Source: Sipunculus nudus (lineage: Eukaryota; Annelida; Sipuncula; Golfingiida; Sipunculidae). From it: 64,000 nucleotides of DNA. The notes beneath the pieces are model-generated. The model searched no databases, was not told the origin of the DNA, and was given only the letters and a program-made list of their open reading frames with translations. Below are positions 48,121 through 60,321 of the stretch, in pieces. Position 1 is the stretch's first letter. Every line of letters begins with the position of its first letter. The DNA lies in NCBI GenBank assembly GCA_026874595.1, contig CM049320.1, positions 36,738,214 through 36,802,213 of the forward strand, written 5' to 3'. A program made the translations under genes and the position numbers.

Positions 48121-49403
48121 AATTAAAAAAGACTTGCTTTGACTTGTTTAAAATAATCCAATGAACTTGCCATGAAAACACAAAACCAAGCTGTTATAGT
48201 AGTCAGACTGTAGCCGTGACAACCCGACTAGGTAGGCAATTGGATAATTGGGCTGGTAAGCCTACTCGGGTCATGACACAAGTGATATGGAGGAATGTAT
48301 CGTACTGGTCTTTCATCAGGTTGAATTCATATTGTGGTAAACAGCCCATAATCTCAATGTTACTCCAAGAATAATGAATTAACACAATAATATACATGTG
48401 TGCTCACAGCCCAAAATGAAACACCGTTTCCATGGACATGGGTCATTTCCAGTATCGCCTGCTAGTTGCCTGCCCTGTGCAAGCCATGCTTGTGTGAATA
48501 CGGTCATAAATTCAACAAACATGTCGAAGGGTTTACCAACGTACTTGGTTAAAACAGAACTTTTTCTGTCTCATGTTTGGTATTGTTAGAAAGTACACAA
48601 AATATGCAAACGATTGGTCTGGTTTACGTTGATTGACAGTGTACCTGTAGGCCATGAAGCGTTGTCAGAAATGACAAAAATATTTGCATCTTCATTAGGC
48701 CTTTTAATTCGACCCTCAGACTTGGATTTAATGATACTCTGGCCCAGTGATCTGATCGTACTTCCAGAGGGTTGATATTACACTAGTCAGATTGCAGCAC
48801 ATAGGCCTCTTCCAATCCTAACACAAAGCCAAAGCTATTTATAGAGCTGACAACATCTTGGCTAATGGCCAACATCCAGGCACTGGCAAATCTTGGCAAT
48901 CTGCCAATGGTTAAACCAAGTGCTGCCATCTAAACACTAAAGTGGTCCCTGCTTGAAATAACTTTGAAATAAATTTTCCCAATACAAAATGCTTTTCGTC
49001 TGACTTTTTAGAAAAAAGAAATCAGGAATATATGATAAATTATTACAGATGCATACTTAATGCAAAATTATATTACAGATACATCTCACTAGTGCAAGTT
49101 CTTGAATTAAGTAGAGTATGGATACGAGTTATTTATAACCCATCGTTATATAGCCACAGAGCGGTGAATGTCCATGATTGTAATATTGCCTGATATGATG
49201 AATAATTAAAATCATAAATCTAATTTTTTAAAAGCTTTTAAAAATAATTCTTGCCAATGTTAACCAAAGATAACCTGAAATCTAAATGTATAGAGGCAGG
49301 ATGTAACAGATGCTGATAAACTTGTGCCAGGCTAGATATAACTGCTTCACACAGCTAACAGATATGGTAAAATGACTCAATTCAATCTCTATAACTCAGC
49401 CAA
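48121..49403. other. No supported gene
   Basis: A short direct repeat (CTTGAAATAACTTTGAA at about 48106 and 48955) brackets about 850 bases with no recognised content. Confidence 0.4.
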
Positions 49404-50620
49404 AAACTAGACATTTCTTGGCACCGCTGGTGCCATAGTATCGCCAGACAAATGAGGTTTTGTGGTATTTTGTTGATATAATGTGATGTATTTGTATTTT
49501 AGCAATGAGTGTGAGAAACATTTGTACAAAATATAGGAATATTTTGGATTGGGAAGGACAATTGATCAAAGGGTTTTTGACTTATAATGCTCACAGTGCT
49601 GTCAAGTGGCCCTTTTTAAGATATTCATGATTTTTTTATTTCACCAAATATGGGAATATTCAAGGTCAAGGTAACTCTCATACTCACGGTCATGACCCCA
49701 AATCAATAAACAGCATTCAAAAATATTCAACATTTGAAAAAAAAATTAATTAAAAAAAAATAATTTAAATTAAATTAAATTTCAAATTAAATTTAAAATT
49801 AAATATACCTCATTCCATAAACCATATCTATATACATGCATAACATGAAAGAAATCTGTCCATTACTGTCCATTAATGCTCACAGTATACTGTCAAGTGG
49901 CAATGATGGGGTATTCAAAGGCGCAAAAAACAAGAAAAGGACAACAGGTGGCGCCACCTATCTTCTGCAAAAGACAAAACTATCCAAGATCTTCCGTCAA
50001 CTTGATTTTTGGACCAATCCATGCATCCCTTTTTAAGATATTCATGATTTTATGTGATTTTCACCATATATGGTAATATTCAAGGTCAAAGCCACTCTCA
50101 AAGGAAAGGTCATGACCCCAATTTTAATATACATCATCCCATAACCCATACCTATGTACATGCATAATATTAAAGAAATCTGTCAATCAGTTTTTGACTT
50201 GTGATGCTAAAAGTACTGTCAAGTGGCAATGATGGGGGTATTAAAGGGCACAAAAACAAGAAAAGGATACTAGGTGGCACCACCAGTTTCCGGTACATGA
50301 CATCATTATCCAAGATCTTTGTCCAACTTGATTTTTGGATAAATCCATGAAAGATTTCTGGAGATATTTAAGAATTTGTGTGATTTTCCCCAAAAATGGA
50401 TCTATTCAAGGTCAAGGTCACTCTCCTAGTTGAGGTCATGACACCATTTTAAATAGGCTTCGTCCTCTCACCTATATCTATAAATGTGTCAAGTTTGAAA
50501 AAGATCCTTGAAATATTTTTGAGTTATTGTGTCCAAAAGAAATCTCTGCGGCGGCGGCGGCGGCGGCGGCGCAACCGTGCCTAAACCATAGTATCTCCAG
50601 ACTATGTCTGGCGATACAAT
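49404..50620 (+). mobile_element. Family 3 HINE-like element, short copy
   Basis: The left end is AAACTAGACATTTCTT, a hairpin GGCACC-GCT-GGTGCC and subterminal GTATCGCCAGAC (49438-49449). The right end is a (CGG)n tract at 50548-50571 and a hairpin at 50591-50617 (GTATCTCCAGAC-TAT-GTCTGGCGATAC). The outer arm GTCTGGCGATAC is the exact reverse complement of the left subterminal motif. The interior lacks the 288-bp array but shares the tail sequence with the long copy. A very AT-rich low-complexity patch lies at 49737-49806. Confidence 0.85.
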
Positions 50621-50689
50621 CATTCATGTTGAACCATTAAAGACAATCATTATAAGAATTTTTGTTGGGATTTTTCTTGTCAAATATTA

Positions 50690-51047
50690 AACAAATTGGC
50701 TTCAGTGTGGCACCGCTGGTCTTCAGAAAATTATGAAACACTCCAGTATCAATATGCATGCAAAGAATCATGGTGATCAATGCATAAGTTGTTCAGATAC
50801 TGGAGTTTTTGGATCAAACTTTTCATTATTTTGGGGGAAATTTCTGAGCCCCATGGCTCGGAAAATATGGGTAACAAAGACATAATTCAGGTTTCCAAGA
50901 AGATTTTTGATGGTCCTCCCTGCATGTCAAGTTGGAAGATTCCAAGGCCAGCGGTTATTATTTGTGCCAGGGAAATGGATGGACAGCCGGACAATGGACA
51001 AAGAGTGATTGCTATAGCTCAGATGACTTTCAGTGAACTGAGCTAAA
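50690..51047 (+). mobile_element. Family 1 (variant B) 3' fragment
   Basis: One unit with ATGAAACACTCCAGTATC and TTGTTCAGATACTGGAG is followed by GGACAGCCGGACAATGGACAA and the hairpin AGCTCAGATGACT-TTC-AGTGAACTGAGCT, then AAAAAC. The left end is absent, so it is truncated. Confidence 0.65.
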
Positions 51048-51472
51048 AACTATTTTAATTTTTAATACAGGCTTATTGTACTCCTACTTACCAGAAGTAT
51101 TATGAAAAAAGTTTGGGTTGAAACAACTGCAGACCCTGTAAAGAAAATGAAATTTCATTTCTATCTTTTTCTGACAATACTCAGGAGAAATTCTAAAGGT
51201 GGCATAGAAAAATAAACCTGTAAGACATAAAGTAACATATGTATTCTAAATAATCAACCCCTCCATTTTTTTACCACCAAAAATTATCAAGAAAAAAATT
51301 TCTAGATTTCCTCTAATTTTTGTCTGTTGGAAAAGCATATTATGTACCTGAATCTATATCCAAATGGCGGACATTATGATTAGCCGTAAAAGCATGAGCA
51401 GCTACCCCATTAATTGCCCAAATAAAGGGCATTTTTTGTTCATGTTAAATCTGAATGCGTTTTATGTAATAT

Positions 51473-53950
51473 AACAAGGGACCTATGGGTAACAGCGCTA
51501 AGCTGTTATATATGATAAAAAAATATGATTTAGAAATGAGGCACATGCTGGTTTTGTGTGGTAATAAGTATAAGCTGTATTATGAGTTGTAGTGTTTAGC
51601 TTATGTATGATTTTGATAGTACCTTTGGAGACAGAGAAGAGAAGTGATTTAATTTATTTTATTAACAAATGGAATGCTATTGTCACACAGATTTTGACTT
51701 GGCCATATAACTTATAAGCAGAACATATAATATAAGAGTTTTAACTATTTATTAAAAAAAATTACAAATATTGTCCCATATATAATTTTTATTAAAAATA
51801 ATAAGAGAATCGTATGATTTTTAAAATGAAATATAACCAAATGATTATTAAAATAATATTAAAGAAAATATTCATGAATGCATTCATGTATACATTTGGA
51901 AAGTATTTGCACTGGTACTCATATATTTTCATTTTTACCTGAATTCCCATTCTTTATGCAAGAAATTTTATAATGGAGTACATATTCATATTCGTATTTA
52001 AATACAATTGCAAAGTATATTCCCACGTTTGGTATTTATTCAGTTTTCACCAAACAATGGTGTTGAGAATCAAGAATGTACAAAATTCACACATTTAAAT
52101 AATGATCATAAGTACCTGGTTTTATGGCTTTTATTTATATTAAAAAAAATAAATGTGATATATTCATTTTGGACTAATTTCACATCAATGTACACACTAG
52201 ACACAGTAGGAATCTAGATTAATATTGTCAACTGCATCTTTGTCTACCATTAATTTCCTTCATATGATCCCTAATGATTAGTAATGAATAATATGACTTA
52301 CTTTTTAATTATTAAAATTGAACTGAAAAATGCCATAGGTGATTGCATGGTGTTATTTGGAATACGTGACATTCTATCCATCGATACAAGATTCTTATAT
52401 CATCAGTTACTGCAAGTTAATTCCCTATTATTATAAACTAACAAATTCCTTTTATATTTTTCTTTAATTTGTTATTAAAAACCAATAAAAATTGATTTAT
52501 TTATTGTTAATTGTTATGTTGTTGGTTAAAACTACTAGATGAGTTGGGTTGGACACCTGGATCAACTTTGGCTGGCCATAAGCTGCCTTGCTGCCCAAGT
52601 ATATGCCTCGCCTCAAGCGTGCATAATTTGCTGAAAGTTCAACAAGGTCAACATACAGGTGTCTCAAGAGTGGCTGGAGAGAGCCAAGGTCTGACATGGT
52701 CTCATAAGAACATTAATGAAAGCTACTATTTATGGCAATTTCTATCAGCTTTCTAAACTAAAAGGCTGAAATACTTATGTGTGCATGATATGAAAATTAT
52801 ATAAACAGAGCTCACATGAAACAAAAGTGAAATGGTCAAAGCTGGGCAAAATTTAAGGTACTAATTTTATATTTATACTAATAACTTATAAAATTTGAAA
52901 AATTCAGAACTAATTTGGGGTATTCAAATGAATCTTGATTAAATAATGTTACATCCCTGACAAAAAATCTCTAGCTTCAGCAAGCCCCTTGTTAAGGGAG
53001 TAAATATATTTCTTGATTTTTTACAAAGTGCATTATGTTTGGGCCCACAACTTAAAACAATTACGCAATACTGACATCATTTCTGGCATGTGCACAGATA
53101 ATGTATAGAAAAACATGTATATGATATATGATTAAAGTCAGATCAGTGGTTTGATATTAGGCAGTATTGAAGTGTAACAATAGGTTGTTGATTGAAAAAT
53201 AAAGTTTTTCATTAATATCTCAAAGGTATTAAGTCCTAGTGACCAAATTCTTGGCATGATAGGGGATTTTGGAGACATCTAAATGTATGCCAAATTTAAC
53301 GAACTGAGAGCTTAAGCTGGGGAGGTGAGCTCTTGCAAACTGCATAACACTAGCCTGATGTAAACAATATGTTACAGGGTGCTTGAAAACTTGAATAAAA
53401 TCTACAGTTTTTGATTAACTGGTTTCAAATTTTTGATGTTACCAGACAAAATGCTAATAAAAACATGCTGAGAAAATTAAATCCACAGTACTTACAGGAA
53501 AAAAACGTGCCATGGTCAAAGTAAGGCAAAATTTAAGGTACCCATTTTTTATTTTTGTTAATATTTTTAAAAATTTAAAAGATTTTGATCTAATTTTGGG
53601 TATACAATTTAATTTTGATTAATTAAAGTTTAATTACTTGAAAAAAAGTCCATAGCTTTAACAAGTTTTGTGTTCAAAGTGATCAAATATCTTTCCTGAT
53701 TTTTTACAAAATGCATTATGTTCTGGTCCATAACTTTCTTAAATTATATAATACAGACAAATGAACAAAGTCGCAAAGACCAAGTTTTCGGCTTGGTAGG
53801 AGATCTTTGGGACATCTAACACAATGCCGAATTTTAGGTTCCTAGGTCTTACGGTTTCAAAACGTGCCACATTTACGGACGGACGGACAGACGGACGGCA
53901 AGACGGACGACGGACAATGGACCACTTTAGCTCAGATGACTTATAGAAAC
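51473..53950 (+). mobile_element. Family 1 HINE-like element, near full-length
   Basis: The left end is AACAAGGGACCTATGGGTAA with subterminal CGCTAAGCTG. The first 1.3 kb matches the copy at 60322 (for example ACACCTGGATCAAC and CTCAAGCGTGCATAATTTGC). Two body units follow (about 52905-53300, 53520-53870). The right end has (GGAC)n at 53878-53920, GGACAATGGACCACTTTAGC and AGCTCAGATGACTTATAG, with the distal hairpin arm lost. About 2.5 kb, no open frame of its own. Confidence 0.75.
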
Positions 53951-54599
53951 TTAACCCAGAACCTCTCTGGATATTGCTTTTGAAGATCTGAAACATAACT
54001 TACACAATCTTAACTGAAAGTGAACAAGCAGTGATCAATTTGTCCATATCAACAATTTCATTTTGGGTGAATTTAAATCTTTCCGTAAAAAAAAAAATAT
54101 ATACCATTATAACACAATTCATTGAGTCAAATTCATTGTGAACAAATACCAAAATTATGAATCAGGATGAAATTGGAAATCACTCTCACGGGAACAAGCG
54201 TGAACAAGGCTTTATTATCAGACCATGTAGCCTCTATTGTTAAGTTGTAGCATCAGGGAAATTTAAAAACACTAGATCAATAAGAGTTCCATGATCAGAT
54301 GTGTTTTCTGTTAATAACTGTTGAGAATGTAGAAGATGTAAAAATGTCATTCAAGGCTGATATATTATTTTGTTTAGTAACATCAATATTGAAATCTCCA
54401 ATTACTAATTGGCTTTTGTACTTCAACAAGTGTCATCAGTTGGGCAAATTTGAAATAAAGTCTAGAAGTTTTGACTGATGGGATCTGTAGACATTTTTAT
54501 GGACCTCTTAGAATGTCAAGTCAGAAGATACCAGGCCAAATGGTTACAAGGTGTGCCCTGTTAACAGACGACCACATCTTTGAAGGCCTAAACAATTAT

Positions 54600-55710
54600 G
54601 ATAAAAATGCCTGAAAATTCTAAAAAGTCCAGATGGCACCACCAGTCTGCAGGAACTGGTGAAACAATCCATGATGAATATGCACGCAAAGAATCATGGT
54701 GATTAATGAAATAGTTGTTCAGATACTAGAGCTTTTGCATCAAATTTTTAGTTATTCTGGGGGGTACTTCTGAGCCCCAAAGCTCAAGAGAATATAGGTA
54801 ACAGAGACCTAATTTCAATTTTCCATTAAGAATTTTCATGGTCCTCCTAGGATGTCAAGTTAGAAGATTCCAGGTCAAATGGTTACGATTTGTGCCCTGT
54901 TAACAGATGACCACATCTTTGAAAGTCTCAAAAATTAAGAAAAAAATGTGTTAAAATTCGGAAAAGTCCAGGTGGCACCACCATTCTGCAGGAACTGATG
55001 AAACACTCCATGATGAATATGCATTCAAAGAATCATGGTGATCAATCCAGTAGTTGTTCAGATACTAGAGCTTTTGCATCAAATCCTTAGTTATTCTGAG
55101 GGGTACTCCTGAGCCCCATAGCTCAAGAGGATATGGGCAACTGAGACCAAATTTCAGGTTTCCATGGAGATCTTTTACGGACCTTCCGGGATATCATGAA
55201 AGAAGATTCAAGGTCCAATGGTTACAATTTTTGCCCTGTTAACAGATGACCATGTCTTTGAAGGTCTCAAAAATTAAGATAAAAATGCCTAAAAATTCGA
55301 AATAAATCCAGGTGGCGCCACCAGTTTGCATGAACTGATGAAACACTCCATGATGAATTTGCAGGCAATGAATCATGGCGATCAATGCACTAGTTGTTCA
55401 GATACTAGAGCTTTTGCATCAAATTTTTAGTTATCCTGTGGGGTATACTTCTGAGTCCAAAAGCTTAAGAGAATATAGGTAACAGAGACCTAATTAAATT
55501 TTCCATTGAGAATTTTTATGGTCCTCCTATGATGTCAAGTTAAAAGATTCCAGGTCAAATGGTTACGATTTGTGCCCTGTTAACAGATGACCACATCTTT
55601 GAAAGTCTCAAACGGACAGACGGACGAACAGAAGGCCAGACAACCTGACGGACGACAGATAAAAGAGTTATTGCTAAAGCTCAAATGACTTTCAGTCAGC
55701 TGAGCTAAAA
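54600..55710 (+). mobile_element. Family 1 (variant B) element with 338-bp tandem units
   Basis: Three units (start motif GATGAAAC at about 54659, 54997, 55337) are spaced 338-340 bases, each with GGTGGCRCCACCA, TTGTTCAGATACTAGAG and GTTAACAGATGACCA. The right end is a degenerate (GGAC)n tract at 55614-55660, AGTTATTGCTAAAGCTCAAATGACT and AGTCAGCTGAGCT, then AAAAAAAAA. The left end could not be located. Confidence 0.7.
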
Positions 55711-55861
55711 AAAAATTAATGAATTCATTTATTTGGATACAAAACATAAGACTTACAAGACTTATCTTCCAATATGTAAGAAAAGAAATACTTTTAGTCG
55801 AAGTTATTCTTACAAAATAAAACAAGATCACCGCAAACTTGCATTATATGCCCGTTGTGTA

Positions 55862-56300
55862 TCTGGTTACCTCTGACCTCATATAATATGCATGAATTTT
55901 GATAAGAATGAAAATTGGGTGAGAAAGTCTACTGGTAAATATGTATAATGAGTTTCATGTAAATCCACAGGATTTTTGTAAGTCATCAAGGTACCTTCAA
56001 AGTGCAGTGACCTCTAACCTCATTAAATGTGTCTCAATTTTGATGAGAATGTAAATCAGGTGAGAAAGTCTATTGGTTAATTTGTATAATGAGAAAAATC
56101 TGATGATCTACGGGATTTTCGGTAAGTCACCAAGGTGCCTTCAAAGTGCTGTGACCTTTGACCTCATTAAATATGCATGGATTTTGCTGGAATTTAAACT
56201 TAACTGAGACGTTTTATTCATTAACATTTCTGATGAGTTTTTAATCATCTTTCATATTCTTTGTAAGTTATCAAGGCGACACCACAAAGTAGCGGAGTGA
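55862..56300. repeat. ~145-bp tandem units (three)
   Basis: Three units starting GACCTCTGACCTCAT, GACCTCTAACCTCAT and GACCTTTGACCTCAT, spaced about 145 bases, each with a TGAGAAAGTCTA-like or degraded middle and an AAGTCATCAAGGTRCC-like end. This is another short-period core array, directly left of the family 1 copy at 56331. Confidence 0.75.
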
Positions 56301-56330
56301 CCAAGCTTCTTAGTTTCACGAAAAATCCAT

Positions 56331-59300
56331 AACAAGGGACCCATGAGTCACGGCGCTCAGCTGATCGTGATTTGACTATAAATGTTTCTCCACTGTGATA
56401 CTATATCGAGTCGATAAAGCTTATGAATATCATGGACATGTTGGGCTATTATAAAGGAATGTAATGTAATATGTGAGTAAATGATAAATGAAATTACCTG
56501 ACTATTCGTCCATAGGTACCTATGTACATGCAAGAAATCATTAATAGAGTCAAATATAGTGGTTTATTTTTTATTTATTTAGGAGGGGTTGAACATTGTG
56601 ATATATTTGAGCAAATATGAGTGCAATGACAGCAATAATAAGCAGTAGTAGAATGATGATAAGGCTATTTGTTGAAGGATCTAAAGTGTATGGTAGTCTG
56701 CAAGCTTTCAATTTGACAGATATGATGTTATGATTAACTATGCTGATGAAGTGATTTATGAATTTGTGACTGTATGACACAATATCTCTTTAGTCTTGAC
56801 AAGGTAAATTATTGTGATGCCAACTATGTCTACATATTACACAATATTGACATAATTTCTGGCATGTCGTAGGTTCCTATGGACGAATAGTTATACAAAA
56901 TATTAAAGTATGAATATATCTGATTCATCTAGATCTTGCTTACTGAGGCAGACTTTGGGATGGGGTTCGGATAAGGGAAAAGTGAGGGCAGCACGAAGGT
57001 GGATGTAGAAATATTCCATTGTAATGTTTTTTCAATTATATAAGAATATGAAAAGCTAAGAGGAAAGGGGCCCTCCTACTTGGTTATAGTAAATTTCTAA
57101 ATATATGATTGCAAACTAATACTCTGACAAGCCTGTCATGAAGAAAAACAGTAAAAGTTTTGAGATACTGTGATGCATATGAAAATTTACAGATGGACAG
57201 GCAAGTGGACAGAATGGACTAATACCTTTATTTCACTTTCAAGGGAATAATGCATTTAAGTTTATATATAATCCTATTTTTTTAAGCATATCCACTTTTT
57301 CAATTAAGAAGTTTTTATCTGAATCATTTTTTTATTTACAGGTTTTATACATTTTTAATAAAAAAAACTGAAAATATAAGTTAAAATATTAGAATTGTTG
57401 CTAAAGTTGCAATCATTATATGTACAGAGTAAAAAACTTAAACTATAAGTTAAAAAATTAGAATTGTTGCACAAGTTGCAATCATCATATATCCAGAGTG
57501 TAACTCATATTGGGTCATATTATGCATACACATATATTTTATTATTTTTAAATCATTAATGTTTAAACTGAATTTAAAAGAAAATAATGCCACAACATGG
57601 CATCTACAAGAATATTCCTTGAATCACTATTAAAAAGTTTTGCACATTGGAGTTTTTAGTACATGCTTAATTTTATTCACCAAAATAAAATAAAAGTAAA
57701 TTTGATAAAATAAAACATCTTTTCAAATAAAGTATACACACTGTTGGTTAAATGAGGGACAAACAATATCATTGTGCTAATTACTATCCCAGTTTTAATT
57801 TATGAAGTACATGAATAAATAGTCAATTTCACACCTGGTGAAGTTTTTACTCTTCTGAAGTAAGGAATTACTTATCTCATGAACATCCACAATTTCATAG
57901 TAAATACACCACTTTGTGGACACAATTAAATGTACACTTTAAGCATTGCAACCCTGGTGGTACAATACAAAATGTAAAATGTAGCATGTCCAAGAATAAA
58001 ATAAAATACAGAAAATTATAACATTCATCTAGTTTATGCACCAGCTGGGGGGGGGGGGTGAGTGCAGGGCAGAGGGGAAGCCTGCTAGTAGTGGCCAAGC
58101 TGGGCCAAGGCAAGCTGCCTGGAGTGGGTTACATAATGCAAGTGAAGGCTGTACTACTAGGTGGGCTAGATGTAAACAACACTTGACATGGTGTATGAAA
58201 ACATGAATAAAAGCTATTCTTTCCAATCAATTTCTTTGAAATTTCAGATTTTAAAAGATTAAATCCTTATGTATATATGCTGTGAAAATTAAATCAACAG
58301 TGCCAAAGTTGGACAAAATTTAAGGTATTAATGTTTTATTTATGCTAATAATTGAAAAATTTGCAAAATTCAGATCTAATTTTGGGTAAACAATTGAATC
58401 TTGATTAAATAAAGTTATATTCCTGAAAAAAAGTCTCTAGGTTCAGCAATTCTCATGTTAGGTGAGTATATATATTTCCTGATTTTAAAAAAAATTGCAT
58501 TATGTTTTGGCCCATAACTTCAAAATAATACCCAATACTGACCTAATTTTTGGTAATTTCATAGAAAATGTATGAAAAAATGTGAATACTAAATACGATC
58601 AAAAACAGATCAGTGGTTTTGATATTAGGCAGCCTTGAAGTGTAACAATGCCATTTTTTATGGAAAACGGATTTTTTTTTTCCTTAATATCTCGAAGGAA
58701 CGAAGTCCTAATGACCCAATTTTCGGTATGATAGGAGATTTTGGGAACATCTAAAATTATGCCAACAGCCTGGGGAGCATAGAGATGTGCACTGAATGAC
58801 CTACAGTCATCAAAATGGACTGCTTGACAATGTAAGGGAATACAACAAGAGCTTCCAAAAAAATTCAATAACTAGCCTAATTTTGCAGCTTTTATTTTCA
58901 AATTTCAGATTTTACCAGATTAAATTCTTATGTATACATGCTGTGAAAATTAAATCCACAGTACTTACAGGAAAAAAACGTGCCATGGCCAAATTTGGGC
59001 AAAATTTAAGGTAGCAATTGTATATTTTTTGCCAATATTTAAAAAAAATTTAACAGATTTTGATCTAATTTTTGGTATAGAATTAAATTTTGATTAATTA
59101 AAGTTGTATTACTGGAAAAAAGTCCCTACCTTTAACACTTTTGGTCTTAAGTGACCAAATATCTTCCTGATTTTTTTACAAAGTCCATTATGTTTGGGCC
59201 CATAGCTTTTTTAAATTATATAATACTGACTTAATATCTGGCATGTACATAGGAACTATATAGAGAAATATTTATGGTAAATATGAAGAAAACCAGAGGA

Positions 59301-59593
59301 GTGGTTTTGATATTAGGCAGTCCTGAAGTGTGAAAATAGATTTTTAATAAAAAATTGAGGTTTTTTTCCTTAATATCTCGAAGGAATGATGTCCTATTGA
59401 CCCAATTTTTGGCATGGTAGGAGATTTTGGGGACATCTAACTGTATGCCGAATTTCAGATTTGTAGGTCCAACGGTGTCAAAACGGACGGACATCCGGAC
59501 GGACAGACGAACGGACGGACAGACAGACGGACGGACGACGGACAATGGACCACGACTATAGCTCAGATGACTTATAGTCAGCTGAGCTAAAAA
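56331..59593 (+). mobile_element. Family 1 HINE-like element, longest copy
   Basis: The left end is AACAAGGGACCCATGAGTCA with subterminal CGCTCAGCTG (56331-56373). Two body units lie at about 58260-58780 and 58900-59470. The right end is (GGAC)n at 59482-59542, GGACAATGGACCACGACTAT and the best-preserved hairpin (59560-59588: AGCTCAGATGACT-TAT-AGTCAGCTGAGCT, one mismatch), then AAAAA. Its outer arm CAGCTGAGC mirrors the left GCTCAGCTG. A smaller inverted-repeat element is inside (56501-56891). Confidence 0.8.
56501..56891. mobile_element. Candidate MITE with ~22-bp inverted ends
   Basis: ACTATTCGTCCATAGG and two or three further bases at 56501-56523 pair with the reverse complement at 56870-56891 (about 20 of 22). 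The enclosed 391 bases have no open frame of note. A target-site duplication is not obvious. Located inside a family 1 element, so it would be the younger insertion. Confidence 0.55.
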
Positions 59594-60321
59594 CCCTGGT
59601 AAGTTATTGCAGCAACACCAAAAGTTAACGGACGGATGTACAGTGGGTATACCATAATACTCCCGTCATAAGACAGCTTATAAGAAAAGACTTCGTTAGA
59701 CTGCACACGAACCCTGTATCAGTCAGCCTAACCAACAATCATAACTAATGGACCAATGTGAAGAGGTCTGAATGAAGAATTCCCTTCTCTTTGAGTCTCA
59801 TCAGAAAAAAAAAATTAGTATCATCAATAAAGGAATTGTAATAAATTTCTCACCATGTGCAACTGAAGCAGTGCTTCTCACTACACTGTTCTGCTGAGTG
59901 TGGTCTTTTGGGCCTACAAAATTAAGTGAATTTATATGCATAAGAAAATTAAGTTATTGATTACCCAATATTCATTGCAAAATTAAATGCAAGTAATTTA
60001 TAGTGACTTTAATGAAACATACTGGCAAAGTAGATTTTGCCAGAGTATCATCAAACATATATGAAAGATCCATGGATCTCGTTCTGATGAATAAATAGTA
60101 TGATTCCCAAATACAAAATACCTGAACAATACAAGAGAATCTGTAAGGAGGTAACCCACAAATCATGATTCAACTGATAGTATCCAAATACTTTCTTGTA
60201 TAAATCTATGTAAAATGCAAATTTGACTGAAATGAATTTACAAAAGATTTTTTTTAGTTTTGATATGTATATTTAAATGATATTAAAAAAATAGTAATTT
60301 TAAGTCTTAATGGCATTTGCA

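Noticed and set aside
53739-53996. Frames rich in R-P-S-V-C-P-S-V (also 59231-59545, 13613-13807)
   Set aside because: These are translations of (GGAC)n tracts at the 3' ends of family 1 elements, not proteins.
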